Shown: piece by piece, positions 52,286 through 61,440 of the stretch
How the letters are laid out: the number at the start of each line of letters is the position of its first letter
Numbering within the stretch: position 1 is the stretch's first letter
Source: Bacteroidales bacterium
GTDB lineage: Bacteria; Bacteroidota; Bacteroidia; Bacteroidales; GCA-2748055
DNA length: 64,000 nucleotides
Assembly (NCBI GenBank): GCA_029210725.1
Contig: JARGFM010000016.1
Location: 26,627-90,626, forward strand
Direction of reading: 5' to 3'
Notes under the pieces: model-generated
Told to the model about the DNA's origin: nothing
The model's database searches: none
What the model saw: only the letters and a program-made list of their open reading frames with translations
Program-made: the position numbers and the translations under genes

Positions 52286-53416
52286 ATGAAGCAATTAGTT
52301 TTTATCAGGCATGCAGGATTTCTGGCATTTGTGTTGTCAGGACTGTTTTTATGGCTGCCCTTAAAGGGGCAATATGAATCTGGCAGGATGGAGCGACCTA
52401 AAAATGTGATCCTGATGATCGGCGATGGCATGGGGATTTCACAGCTCTCTTCCACCTACTATTTCCCGGATGAGAAAGGAAAAGAAGAGGAGCCGGCTTT
52501 CAGCCGTTTTAAGTATATCGGACTTGCCAGGACTTCTTCCGGGCAGGAAGTGGTAACCCAGTCCCCCGCCGCAGCAACAGCGCTGGCTACCGGTTACAAA
52601 ACCTACAACATGGCTGTTGGTGTGGACCTGGATACCGTGGTGCGTGAAAATATTGTCGAAATACTGTCCCTCCGGGGATATATGACCGGGGTCATTGCCA
52701 CTTCCCATATTACCGATGCCACACCGGCAGGATTTTATGCCCATCAGCCCGACCGGTATATGCAGGCCGAAATTGCTAAGGACTTATTAAACTCGGAGAT
52801 CGATTTTTTTGCTGGCGGCGGCTCCAAATATTTCAGGGACTCCACCGGAGCCTTTCCCTTTGAGGAGTATGGCATTGAAATTAACTATCGCAAACTGAAG
52901 AAAATCAAAAAACCGGAAGAGGGGCGCCGATATGGTTTTTTACTGGGCCAGGAACATATGCCAACCATGCTGCATGGCCGTGGAGATTTTCTGGCCCGGG
53001 CAACTTCCATAGCGATGGATTTTCTAGCAACAGGAACGGAAGGATATTTTCTGATGGTGGAAGGATCACAGATTGATTGGGCCGGTCATGGGAATCAGGT
53101 GGAGTATATGAAAGCAGAAGTCAATGATTTTGAGAGTACAGTCGGGATCGTGATGGACTATGCGCAAGAGAATGGGGAAACCCTGGTTATTGTAACTGCC
53201 GATCATGAAACGGGTGGATTTACACTGGGGGCTGCAGGAAACAACAGTCAGGGGACTTCTGACTACTCGGTGATTGAACCGACTTTTGCCTCCACCAATC
53301 ATTCTGCAGCCCTGGTACCTGTATTTGCCTATGGTCCCGGTGCAGAAAACTTCATCGGGGTGTACGAGAATACAGAAATTTATCACAAATTAGTAGAATT
53401 GATGGAATCTGAGTAA
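52286..53416 (+). CDS. Alkaline phosphatase
   Basis: 376 residues with a signal peptide ending near LKGQ. NVILMIGDGMGISQLSS gives the first metal Asp, VTQSPAAATALATGYKTYN the nucleophile Ser, ATSHITDATPAGFYAH the Thr/His pair, VEGSQIDWAGHGN the metal Asp/His, TADHETGGFTLG the second Asp-His, and STNHSAALVPVFAYGPG the last His. The site is complete for a phosphomonoesterase of the PhoA clan, in the periplasm. A GNAT-like gene follows after 17 bases, and the CotH-like gene precedes it, so the three may share a transcript. Confidence 0.94.
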   Translation: MKQLVFIRHAGFLAFVLSGLFLWLPLKGQYESGRMERPKNVILMIGDGMGISQLSSTYYFPDEKGKEEEPAFSRFKYIGLARTSSGQEVVTQSPAAATALATGYKTYNMAVGVDLDTVVRENIVEILSLRGYMTGVIATSHITDATPAGFYAHQPDRYMQAEIAKDLLNSEIDFFAGGGSKYFRDSTGAFPFEEYGIEINYRKLKKIKKPEEGRRYGFLLGQEHMPTMLHGRGDFLARATSIAMDFLATGTEGYFLMVEGSQIDWAGHGNQVEYMKAEVNDFESTVGIVMDYAQENGETLVIVTADHETGGFTLGAAGNNSQGTSDYSVIEPTFASTNHSAALVPVFAYGPGAENFIGVYENTEIYHKLVELMESE

Positions 53417-53433
53417 TCTCAACACCCTGTAGT

Positions 53434-54024
53434 ATGAATCAGTCTGACAGGGAGATTATCATATCGATTGTCTCCAGTGCTTTTGAACAGAATCCACGTG
53501 CCGTGGCGATGATGAAAAAGAAGAATCCCGCCAGAAGTGTGCGCCTGATGACTGAATATGCCTATACCCTGGTAGAGAAGTTTAATGGGATCTATCTTTC
53601 AGAAGACAAGACAACGGTGCTCTTTTACTATACGAAGAGCCAGTATAAAAGAGGATTGACCGATTATCTCCGTTATGCCAGGATGTTCCTTCAGGCCATC
53701 CGGTTTTCCCAGTTATTTCCTACCCTCAGGCGGGAAAAATATATTGCCAGTTTACGACCCGATTACAAAGACTACATCTATGTCTGGGTCCTGGGAAGTG
53801 TTCCCAATAATAAAAGCCTCAAGGGCCTGGCCGATATCAGGGACCACCTCTTCGGCCTTTCTGAAAAACTCCAGCTTCCGATCCTGATTGAGACCACCGT
53901 GGATAAAGTCCGGAAACTTTATCATTATGTGGGATTTGAAGAGTATCATAAGTGGGAGGATGCCGGAGCAGGGATCAATGTCTGGTTCCTGAAGCGGATG
54001 GTTCATCCTCCCAAGCGGGCCTGA
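53434..54024 (+). CDS. GNAT-like acetyltransferase-fold protein
   Basis: 196 residues. MMKKKNPARSVRLMTEYAYT, NGIYLSEDKTTVLFYYTKSQ, and the C-terminal DYIYVWVLGSVPNNKSLKGL and TTVDKVRKLYHYVGFEEYHK follow the beta4-beta5 and Y-x-x-x-G-F pattern of GNAT folds. The pyrophosphate-binding loop (Q/RxxGxG/A) is degenerate (NNKSLKG). No signal peptide. Substrate unknown. It lies 17 bases after the phosphatase gene and converges with leuB. Confidence 0.75.
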   Translation: MNQSDREIIISIVSSAFEQNPRAVAMMKKKNPARSVRLMTEYAYTLVEKFNGIYLSEDKTTVLFYYTKSQYKRGLTDYLRYARMFLQAIRFSQLFPTLRREKYIASLRPDYKDYIYVWVLGSVPNNKSLKGLADIRDHLFGLSEKLQLPILIETTVDKVRKLYHYVGFEEYHKWEDAGAGINVWFLKRMVHPPKRA

Positions 54025-54031
54025 TCCTGTG

Positions 54032-55090
54032 CTACAGGTTCGCTGCCAGCCAGTCGCCTACTTCGGAAGTGCCATAGGATTTCCCCTCCGCAATGTCCTC
54101 GGTAACGACTCCTTCGTCCATGGAACGGTTCACCACATTTCGTATGACCTGTGCTTCCTCAGTCAGGTTCAGGGCCAGTTCCAGCAGCATGGCCGCCGAA
54201 AGCACCGTAGCAAGCGGATTGGCAATGTTCCTGCCTGCCGCCTGGGGGTAGGAGCCATGTATGGGCTCGAATACCGAGGTATGGATCCCTACAGAAGCAG
54301 AAGGCAGCAGACCCAGTGATCCGGAGATTACACTGGCCTCGTCGGAGAGGATGTCTCCAAACATATTTTCGGTCACCATCACATCGAATTTCCTGGGCCA
54401 CTGAATGATCTGCATGGCAGCATTATCCACAAACATATAGTCCACTTCGATTTCCGGATGCGCCGGGCTCATCTCCTGGGCGATCTCTCTCCACAGCCTG
54501 GAGCTGGCAAGTACATTGGCCTTGTCTACCACGGTCAGGCGCCTGTCTCTCCTGGCTGCATATTCAAATCCCAGCTTCAGGATGCGCTCCACCTCATGGC
54601 GGGTATAGACACAGGTGTCGAATGCGGTATTCTGGTCCTCCGAACGGCCCCTGGGCTCGCCGAAATAAATACCTCCGGTAAGTTCCCTGATCACTACAAA
54701 ATCAGCACCTTCTACCAGATCCTTGCGCAGGGGGGATTTATGGATCAGTGAGCTGAAAGTGCTTACCGGGCGGATATTGGCATAGAGCCCCAGTTTCTTG
54801 CGCATGGCCAGCAGTCCCTGCTCGGGTCTCACCCTGGCCCTGGGATCGTTGTCATACTTGGGATCTCCGATGGCTCCAAACAGAACGGCATCAGATTTCA
54901 AACAGAGCTGGAAAGTTTCTTCCGGGAACGGATCTCCTGCCTGGTCGATGGCGGCAGCACCCACCAGGGCCTGCGTAAATCTGAAATTGTGCTTGTATCT
55001 GGCACCGGCAGCCTGAAGTACTTTAATGGCCTGTTCGACTATTTCGGGACCAATACCGTCCCCGGGTAATACAGCAATGTTAAAATCCAT
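54032..55090 (-). CDS. leuB: 3-Isopropylmalate dehydrogenase
   Basis: 352 residues. [101 protein letters not shown] and GSAPDIAG-region [16 protein letters not shown] are all present. It oxidises and decarboxylates 3-isopropylmalate with NAD. The start ATG follows the upstream synthase stop directly, so it is the last gene of the leuCD-synthase-leuB operon. The GNAT-like gene is convergent with a 7-base gap. Confidence 0.96.
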   Translation of the reverse strand: MDFNIAVLPGDGIGPEIVEQAIKVLQAAGARYKHNFRFTQALVGAAAIDQAGDPFPEETFQLCLKSDAVLFGAIGDPKYDNDPRARVRPEQGLLAMRKKLGLYANIRPVSTFSSLIHKSPLRKDLVEGADFVVIRELTGGIYFGEPRGRSEDQNTAFDTCVYTRHEVERILKLGFEYAARRDRRLTVVDKANVLASSRLWREIAQEMSPAHPEIEVDYMFVDNAAMQIIQWPRKFDVMVTENMFGDILSDEASVISGSLGLLPSASVGIHTSVFEPIHGSYPQAAGRNIANPLATVLSAAMLLELALNLTEEAQVIRNVVNRSMDEGVVTEDIAEGKSYGTSEVGDWLAANL

Positions 55091-56608
55091 TTATTTATCA
55101 GTTTCAATAATATTAAGCATTCTGGTGGTGCATTTAATGGCTGCCACCGTCTGGTCCGAATCCAGTGCACGGGTCTTTATGATATTTCCTTCGTAGTTCC
55201 AGGTAATCATGCACTCTACCAGCGCATCCGTCTTCCCCCCCGGGGGAATGGTAACCACATAATCGGTAAGCACCGGGTGCTTTTTATGCAGTTTATCATA
55301 GATCTTCCACAGGGCCTTCATAAAGGCATCATACTGGCCATCGCCCGAAGCAGTCTCTTCATATACCTGGCAATCGATCTCTATGGCCACGGTGGCTACA
55401 GAACGGAGGCCGCGGGCTACAGAGAGCTGGAAATTCATGATCTTAATTCGCTCCTGAACCCGTTTTCCGCGGAGTACATCGGAGATTATATAGGGCAGAT
55501 CGTCCCTGGTGATAATCTCCTTTTTGTCACCCAGCTCAATGACCCGTTCAGTGACCAGCCTGGCATCCTCCTTGCTAAGCTCAATGCCAAGCTCCTCCAG
55601 GTTCTTCAATATACTGGCCTTTCCCGACATTTTCCCAAGAGCATAACTCCTTTTCCGGCCAAATCTTTCAGGAAGCAGGTCGTTGAAGTAGAGGTCGTCT
55701 TTCTGGTCCCCGTCGGCATGTATCCCGCTGGTCTGCGTAAAAACATTTTCGCCAATAAGGGGCTTGTTTGGTGGTATCCGGACCCCGGAGAAGGATTCCA
55801 GCATTTTGCTGGCATGATAGAGCCGGTCCTCTTTCACGTTCATCTGATATTTAAAATGGTCTTTGACCACTCCAATAACACTGGAAAGCGGAACGTTTCC
55901 GGCCCGTTCTCCCAATCCGTTCAAGGTCGTATGGATGCCTGTAATTCCTGCCTTGATGGCTGAAAATACATTCGCCGTTGCCAGGTCGTAATCATTATGT
56001 GCATGGAAGTCGAAACGGAGCTCCGGATAGCGGCTAACCATATCCAGACAGAAATCATAGGTTTCCTGCTGGTTCAGGATTCCCAGGGTATCGGGAAGCA
56101 TATACCTGTCGATGCTCTCATCCCTCAGGGCATCCAGTAACTGGTACATGTATTCGGGGGAGTTGCGCATGCCATTGGACCAGTCCTCGAAATAGACATT
56201 CATCCGGATACCCATCTCCCTGGCCAGTCGCAAAACCTCCTTAACATCAGCAATATGCTGTTCAGGAGTTTTCCTGAGCTGATTCTGACAGTGCTTCAGA
56301 GAACCCTTCATCAGAAGGTTGACAACCTTTCCACCCGCATCTTTGATCCATTTCAGTGAAATATCCCCGTCAATAAATCCCAGCACTTCCACCTTGTCCA
56401 GATGACCATGCTTCCTGGCCCAGGTAAAGATCTTCCTGGCCCCCTGGTACTCTCCTTCCGAAACCCGGGCCGAGGCCACTTCAATGCGGTCCACCTGAAG
56501 TTCTTCCAGGAGCACTTTGGCAATGTTGAGTTTTTCTGTTGCTGTAAAGGAAACCCCGGAGGTTTGTTCACCGTCCCGCAGGGTGGTATCCATGATGGTG
56601 ATTTTCAT
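55091..56608 (-). CDS. 2-Isopropylmalate/citramalate synthase-family enzyme with regulatory domain
   Basis: 505 residues. MDTTLRDGEQTSGVSFTATE gives the first metal residues, DRYMLPDTLGILNQQE and FHAHNDYDLATANV the HxH metal motif, GLGERAGNVPLSS the substrate loop, and the C-terminal 130 residues the LeuA allosteric domain. It is the second, longer-C-terminus type found inside Bacteroidota leu operons. It could make 2-isopropylmalate or (R)-citramalate, and LeuCD and LeuB can act on either product. No canonical leuA is in the window. Gap to leuD is 12 bases; leuB follows immediately. Confidence 0.85.
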   Translation of the reverse strand: MKITIMDTTLRDGEQTSGVSFTATEKLNIAKVLLEELQVDRIEVASARVSEGEYQGARKIFTWARKHGHLDKVEVLGFIDGDISLKWIKDAGGKVVNLLMKGSLKHCQNQLRKTPEQHIADVKEVLRLAREMGIRMNVYFEDWSNGMRNSPEYMYQLLDALRDESIDRYMLPDTLGILNQQETYDFCLDMVSRYPELRFDFHAHNDYDLATANVFSAIKAGITGIHTTLNGLGERAGNVPLSSVIGVVKDHFKYQMNVKEDRLYHASKMLESFSGVRIPPNKPLIGENVFTQTSGIHADGDQKDDLYFNDLLPERFGRKRSYALGKMSGKASILKNLEELGIELSKEDARLVTERVIELGDKKEIITRDDLPYIISDVLRGKRVQERIKIMNFQLSVARGLRSVATVAIEIDCQVYEETASGDGQYDAFMKALWKIYDKLHKKHPVLTDYVVTIPPGGKTDALVECMITWNYEGNIIKTRALDSDQTVAAIKCTTRMLNIIETDK

Positions 56609-56620
56609 GAGCTGACAGAT

Positions 56621-57214
56621 TTAACTTCTTGATTTTTCAAATTGAATGATCTTATCTTTAATGCTCAAGAGGAAATCGATATCATCGTATCCATGGAGAA
56701 GACACTCTTTCTTATAGGGGTTTATATCGAAGCTTTCTGATTGACCTGAGGCAGCCAGGGTGATATCCTGCTTTTCCAAATCTACCCTGATCAGGGTCGC
56801 GGCATCCTGTTCAAGGGCCCTGAAAAGTGTGGAGAGAAAAGATTCCGGAACCTGGACCGGAAGAAGCCCGTTGTTCAGGGCATTGTTCTTGAAGATATCT
56901 GCAAAGAAGCTGGAAACCACCACTTTGAATCCATAGTCAAAAATGGCCCAGGCAGCGTGTTCCCGGCTAGATCCACTGCCAAAATTTTTTCCGGCTACCA
57001 GAATGCTCCCGGAGTAGATCTTCCTGTTCAGTACAAAGTCCTCTATGGGCCTGCCGGTTTTATCAAAGCGCCAGTCGCGGAAGAGGTTTTCCCCGAATCC
57101 GTCGCGGGTGGTGGCTTTCAGAAAACGGGCAGGGATGATCTGGTCGGTATCCACATTCTCGATGGGCAGAGGTACTGCCGTGGATTCTATGGTTTGAAAT
57201 TTAGTAATGGACAT
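56621..57214 (-). CDS. leuD: 3-Isopropylmalate dehydratase small subunit
   Basis: 197 residues. [20 protein letters not shown] is the swivel-domain start, [20 protein letters not shown] is the conserved substrate loop, and [20 protein letters not shown] completes the fold. Pairs with LeuC to isomerise 2- to 3-isopropylmalate. It lies 44 bases downstream of leuC and 12 bases upstream of the synthase gene. Confidence 0.96.
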   Translation of the reverse strand: MSITKFQTIESTAVPLPIENVDTDQIIPARFLKATTRDGFGENLFRDWRFDKTGRPIEDFVLNRKIYSGSILVAGKNFGSGSSREHAAWAIFDYGFKVVVSSFFADIFKNNALNNGLLPVQVPESFLSTLFRALEQDAATLIRVDLEKQDITLAASGQSESFDINPYKKECLLHGYDDIDFLLSIKDKIIQFEKSRS

Positions 57215-57258
57215 CTGCAGTCTTTAAAGTATTACAATTCTGGGCCGTTTTTGTTGTT

Positions 57259-58659
57259 TTATAACAGGGTTCTCGGGTCTGTAACTTTCCCGGTAACAGC
57301 TGCAGCCGCTGCAGTAAGCGGACTGGCCAGCATGGTTCGTGAGCCGGGTCCCTGCCGGCCTTCGAAGTTCCTGTTGGAGGTGGCAACGGCCAGCATTCCT
57401 TCAGGCACCTTATCGTCGTTCATGGCCAGGCAGGCGGAACAACCGGGCTGCCTCAGCTTAAAACCGGCAGCTTCCAGTATTGCCGTAATCCCCTCCCTGT
57501 GGGCCTGCTCCTCAACCTGTTTGGAACCTGGTACGATCCATGCAGTTACATGAGCGGCTTTTTGTTTCCCCCGGACAAACCCGGCCACTTCGCGCAGATC
57601 CTCCATTCTGCCGTTGGTACAGCTGCCAACGAAGATATAATCCACTTTGCGGCCGGCGATAGGACTTCCGGCCTCAAAATCCATATAGGCAAGTGATTTT
57701 TTAAAGGATTCCCTGGCAGCAGGATCAATCTCTTCCAGTGCCGGGATCCGGTCCTTGATTTTTGCACCCATTCCCGGGTTGGTCCCGTAAGTGATCATCG
57801 GCTCGATATCGGCGGCATTAAAGTGCAGTTCCTTATCAAAGACGGCGTCATTGTCACTCTTCAGAAGCCTCCAGCGTTCCACGGCACGGTCAAAATCTGC
57901 ACCTGCCGGGGTAAATTCACGTCCCTTTAAGTATTCAAAGGTGGTTTCATCCGGGGCAATCAGTCCGCCCCGTGCCCCGCTTTCGATACTCATGTTGCAT
58001 ATGGTCATCCGGCCCTCCATGGAGAGGCTCCTGATGGCCGAACCGGCATATTCAATGAAGTAGCCGGTTCCACCACTGGCAGAGATTTTGGAGATGATAT
58101 AAAGGACCACATCCTTGGCAGTAACCCCTGTGCTTAGCTTTCCGTCTACGGTGATACGCATCTTCCTGGGTTTTGGCTGAAGGATGCACTGGGTGGCCAG
58201 TACCATTTCCACCTCGGAGGTCCCTATTCCGAAGGCCACAGTCCCAAGGGCGCCATGTGTGGAAGTATGGCTGTCCCCGCAAACCATGGTCAGTCCCGGC
58301 TGGGTAAGGCCCAGCTCCGGACCTATGACGTGCACAATGCCATGATAGGGATGGTTGAGGCCATAGAGAGTGACTCCGTGTTTCTTACAGTTTTCGGTCA
58401 GCTTGTTCACCTGGAAGCGGGAGAGCTCATCCCTGATGGAGAGGTGCTGATCCTGAGTGGGAACATTGTGATCGGGAGTTGCCACTGTTTTCTCTGGACG
58501 GAACAGGCGGATCCCCCTTTTTTCAATACCGGAAAAGGCCTGGGGACTTGTAACTTCATGAACCAGGTGCCTGTCAATATAGAGCACCGAGGGCCCTCCT
58601 TTGATCTCTTCCACCACATGCTGATCCCAGATTTTATCAAATAATGTTTTTCCTGCCAT
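57259..58659 (-). CDS. leuC: 3-Isopropylmalate dehydratase large subunit
   Basis: 466 residues. [20 protein letters not shown] at the start, [40 protein letters not shown] with the first cluster Cys, and [19 protein letters not shown] with the other two cysteines of the [4Fe-4S] cluster. First gene of the leu operon. A TACATTTG promoter lies 27 bases before the ATG. No attenuator peptide is obvious in the short leader. Confidence 0.97.
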   Translation of the reverse strand: MAGKTLFDKIWDQHVVEEIKGGPSVLYIDRHLVHEVTSPQAFSGIEKRGIRLFRPEKTVATPDHNVPTQDQHLSIRDELSRFQVNKLTENCKKHGVTLYGLNHPYHGIVHVIGPELGLTQPGLTMVCGDSHTSTHGALGTVAFGIGTSEVEMVLATQCILQPKPRKMRITVDGKLSTGVTAKDVVLYIISKISASGGTGYFIEYAGSAIRSLSMEGRMTICNMSIESGARGGLIAPDETTFEYLKGREFTPAGADFDRAVERWRLLKSDNDAVFDKELHFNAADIEPMITYGTNPGMGAKIKDRIPALEEIDPAARESFKKSLAYMDFEAGSPIAGRKVDYIFVGSCTNGRMEDLREVAGFVRGKQKAAHVTAWIVPGSKQVEEQAHREGITAILEAAGFKLRQPGCSACLAMNDDKVPEGMLAVATSNRNFEGRQGPGSRTMLASPLTAAAAAVTGKVTDPRTLL

Positions 58660-58685
58660 TTTGTGTCAAAATGTAACGTAAACCG

Positions 58686-58719
58686 CAAATGTAAGAAACA
58701 TTTGCTACAAATTGACAAA
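58686..58719 (-). promoter_or_regulatory. Candidate promoter of the leu operon
   Basis: The minus strand has TACATTTG at 58693-58686 and TTTG at 58719-58716, 22 bases apart. The leuC ATG is at 58659, so the leader is only about 20 bases. Confidence 0.6.
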
Positions 58720-58807
58720 AAACAGACCGTTTTAATATCAAATTATCACTCTGCGTTTCAATAATGGAATCCCATGGAAAAGACTTTCTATTCAAGTCTG
58801 AATTTTA

Positions 58808-58815
58808 TATATTTG
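58808..58815 (+). promoter_or_regulatory. TATATTTG box 3 bases before the second CotH-like gene
   Basis: TATATTTG at 58808-58815 is 3 bases before ATG 58819. This mirrors the paralogue at 51175. If it is used, the transcript would begin inside the first codons unless a later start is used. Confidence 0.3.
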
Positions 58816-58818
58816 AAT

Positions 58819-59895
58819 ATGCGCCTTAAACCCAGTTCTTATCTCCTGTACCTGGCTATATTCAGCGTAGGTGTTCTGAATTCAGGGCTCCTGTACGCTC
58901 AGATTCAGGTAGAGCATGTCCGGCAGGTAGATACCATTGAAACATCCCTGGACCTCTTTGGTGAGTCGGACCCCATGCATATTACACTGACTTTGGACCT
59001 GAAGAAGTATCAGAGAGAAAAGTACAAGGGTGAGTATATGCCGGTGTGTTTCAGCTACCAGATCAATGACAGCCTTCTTCTGGAGAAGGAGATGCGTTTG
59101 AAGGCCCGGGGAAGTTTCAGGAGAAACCATTGCAGTCTTGCCCCCTTCTGGCTGGATATCCGGAAGACCAGTTTGAGGAAGGAGGAACTGGAGGATATCG
59201 AACGAATCAAAATTGTAACCCACTGCAAGGGTTCAAGGGCTTATGAGGAGTATGTACTGAAGGAGTTTTTGTGTTATAAGATATATAATATTGTTTCTCC
59301 GGTCAGTTTCAGGGTCAGGTTGATCCGGATGACCTACGTGGATACCGGAAGAAATAATAAAGTAACGGAGGGATGGGCCTTTATGATTGAACCTGAGGAG
59401 ATGCTGGCGAAGCGTTTGAATGCAGTGCTGATCAAAAGGGATGATTTAACCACCCATCTGTTGCGGCCCTGGGAGATCGATATCCTGGCCCTGTTCCAGT
59501 ACATGATCGGAAATGTCGATTATTCTGTTTATGGCCGTCACAATCTGAAGTTCCTGGGTTTGCCTGCATACGGATCTGCCGGATATTCTCCGGTCCCCTA
59601 TGATTTTGATTACACGGGCCTGGTGGATACTTACTATGCCATACCAACTGAGGAGCTAGGGATCAGCTCGGTCAGGGAACGTTATTACCTGGGTCCCTGC
59701 CGGGAAGATAAGGCCTATCTGGCAGCCATCGAGCATATTAACCTGAACAGGGAAGAGATTCTGCAGCTGGTCCGGGATTTTGAATACCTGGAGGATAAAT
59801 ACAAGAAAAAGGTTTTGTCCTACCTGGAGCAGTTTTTTGATCTTTCTGCCTATCCCGGAGCACTGATCAACTCCCTGGAAAGGACCTGCATTTAG
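58819..59895 (+). CDS. Secreted CotH-like protein, paralogue 2
   Basis: 358 residues from ATG 58819, preferred to ATG 58774 because it begins a normal signal peptide (MRLKPSSYLLYLAIFSVGVL, ending near LLYAQ). The same landmarks as paralogue 1 appear in the same order: MRLKARGSFRRNHCSLAPFW, VTHCKGSRAYEEYVLKEFLC, VYGRHNLKFLGLPAYGSAGY, VPYDFDYTGLVDTYYAIPT and SSVRERYYLGPCR. The pair flanks the phosphatase-GNAT-leu segment. The family is unknown to me beyond the CotH-like pattern. An aspartokinase gene follows about 100 bases later. Confidence 0.7.
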   Translation: MRLKPSSYLLYLAIFSVGVLNSGLLYAQIQVEHVRQVDTIETSLDLFGESDPMHITLTLDLKKYQREKYKGEYMPVCFSYQINDSLLLEKEMRLKARGSFRRNHCSLAPFWLDIRKTSLRKEELEDIERIKIVTHCKGSRAYEEYVLKEFLCYKIYNIVSPVSFRVRLIRMTYVDTGRNNKVTEGWAFMIEPEEMLAKRLNAVLIKRDDLTTHLLRPWEIDILALFQYMIGNVDYSVYGRHNLKFLGLPAYGSAGYSPVPYDFDYTGLVDTYYAIPTEELGISSVRERYYLGPCREDKAYLAAIEHINLNREEILQLVRDFEYLEDKYKKKVLSYLEQFFDLSAYPGALINSLERTCI

Positions 59896-59960
59896 GAATG
59901 CTTTTTATAGCTCTTCGCGGATATAGAGCAAAAAAGTGCAATCTTCCTGAAAATTCTCCA

Positions 59961-59968
59961 TATTTTTG
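59961..59968 (+). promoter_or_regulatory. Candidate -7 box (TATTTTTG) of the aspartokinase gene
   Basis: TATTTTTG matches TAnnTTTG and ends 25 bases before ATG 59994. The -33 element is not clear. Confidence 0.45.
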
Positions 59969-59993
59969 ATGGATTGAAACTAATGATTACGAT

Positions 59994-61385
59994 ATGCTGA
60001 CAGTTCATAAGATAGGTGGCTCATCCATGTCCAGATTCGGAGATGTATTGGAGAATATTGTCAAGAGGCAGGCACCCGGGGGTTTTTATTATAAGCGGAT
60101 TTTTGTGGTTTCGGCTTACAATCATGTAACCAATTGGTTGCTTGAGCATAAGAAAACAGGTGAACCCGGCGTTTATGATCTTTTTGTAAGGAACCTGGAT
60201 TACCGGAAGGCCCTGGAAGCGCTGCTGGAAAAACTGCTGGGCATCAATCATGGCTTTGAGGCGATCGGACTGGACCTGGAGGTGGCCGACGCCTTTATCC
60301 GGAAGCGGGTGGAGCAGTGCAGGAACTACCTGGTCAGCCTGGAGGAGGTGATGGCCTCCGGATATGTGGATAAGCAGAATATACTCCTGGCTGCCAGGGA
60401 GATCCTGGCATCCATCGGAGAGGCCCATTCGGCCTTTAATTCGGTTAATATATTGAAAAATAACGGAATAGAATCTGTCTTTGTGGACCTATGCGGCTTT
60501 CATGACGCCGAGTATCTGAGCATTGATGAAAGGATCAGACAGGCTTTTGCTGACATCGACTTTTCCAGGATTGTTCCCGTTGCTACCGGGTATACAAAAG
60601 GCACGGAGGGAATTATGCGGGAGTTTGACCGTGGCTATTCGGAAGTTACATTTAGTAAGATTGCCGTTCGGGTTCAGGCCGGTGAGGCGGTGATTCATAA
60701 GGAGTACCACCTCTCAAGTGCCGATCCGGCCATTGTCGGAGTGGAGTATTCCAGGCCAGTAGGTGCAACGAACTTCAATGTAGCCGATCAGCTGGCGGAT
60801 ATCGGCATGGAGGCCATACATCCCAAGGCCTCAAAACCCCTGGAACTTGCAGGGATCAATATCCGGATCAAAAATACTTTTGAACCGGATCATCCCGGTA
60901 CTCTTATTTCCAAGGATTACCGGGGAGAAGAGTCAAGGGTGGAGATTATTTCGGGATCCGATGCGGTGCTGGCCATGGAGATTCACGATCCGTTTATGGT
61001 GGGACAGGTGGGCTACGATTTGAACCTGATGAAGGTGATTCAGAGGTACAAGCTCTCCTATATCCTGAAGGCCACCAACGCCAACAGCATTACCATGGTC
61101 TTCTGGCAAAAGGATGTCACCTCCGGAATGCTGACCGAATTAAAGGGACTCTATCACAAGGTGACCGTTAAGGAGACGGCGCTGGTCTGTGCATTGGGCA
61201 CCAACATTACCTATCCGGGCTCCCTGGCCAAGGCAGCTACCGCGCTCTTTAAAGCCGGGGTGAACGTGGAGGCGGTCTCCCAGTCGCTGATGCAGGTGAA
61301 TATGCAGTTTGTAATTAACCGGAAGGACTACCGCAATGCGGTCAGGGCACTGAACCAGGCACTCTGCAACGAGGGTTTAATTTAA
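59994..61385 (+). CDS. Aspartate kinase of the ectoine-associated (Ask_Ect-like) type
   Basis: 463 residues. VHKIGGSSMSRFGDVLENIV is the kinase-loop start (K.GG.S), and the stretch RIFVVSAYNHVTNWLLEHKK plus GEPGVYDLFVRNL is, as far as I can recall, shared with the aspartokinases of ectoine clusters. TGYTKGTEGIMREFDRGYSE, TFSKIAVRVQAGEAVIHKEY and DQLADIGMEAIHPKASKPLE continue the fold. Two ACT domains end the protein. It makes aspartyl phosphate. No ectABC is nearby, so a general Lys/Met/Thr role is as likely as osmolyte synthesis. The outer-membrane gene follows 55 bases later. Confidence 0.85.
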   Translation: MLTVHKIGGSSMSRFGDVLENIVKRQAPGGFYYKRIFVVSAYNHVTNWLLEHKKTGEPGVYDLFVRNLDYRKALEALLEKLLGINHGFEAIGLDLEVADAFIRKRVEQCRNYLVSLEEVMASGYVDKQNILLAAREILASIGEAHSAFNSVNILKNNGIESVFVDLCGFHDAEYLSIDERIRQAFADIDFSRIVPVATGYTKGTEGIMREFDRGYSEVTFSKIAVRVQAGEAVIHKEYHLSSADPAIVGVEYSRPVGATNFNVADQLADIGMEAIHPKASKPLELAGINIRIKNTFEPDHPGTLISKDYRGEESRVEIISGSDAVLAMEIHDPFMVGQVGYDLNLMKVIQRYKLSYILKATNANSITMVFWQKDVTSGMLTELKGLYHKVTVKETALVCALGTNITYPGSLAKAATALFKAGVNVEAVSQSLMQVNMQFVINRKDYRNAVRALNQALCNEGLI

Positions 61386-61440
61386 ACCTTTTGTTTTTTT
61401 GGCTGTCAAACTTTTTAAGTTGAAAACGATTCCTTGCTTT

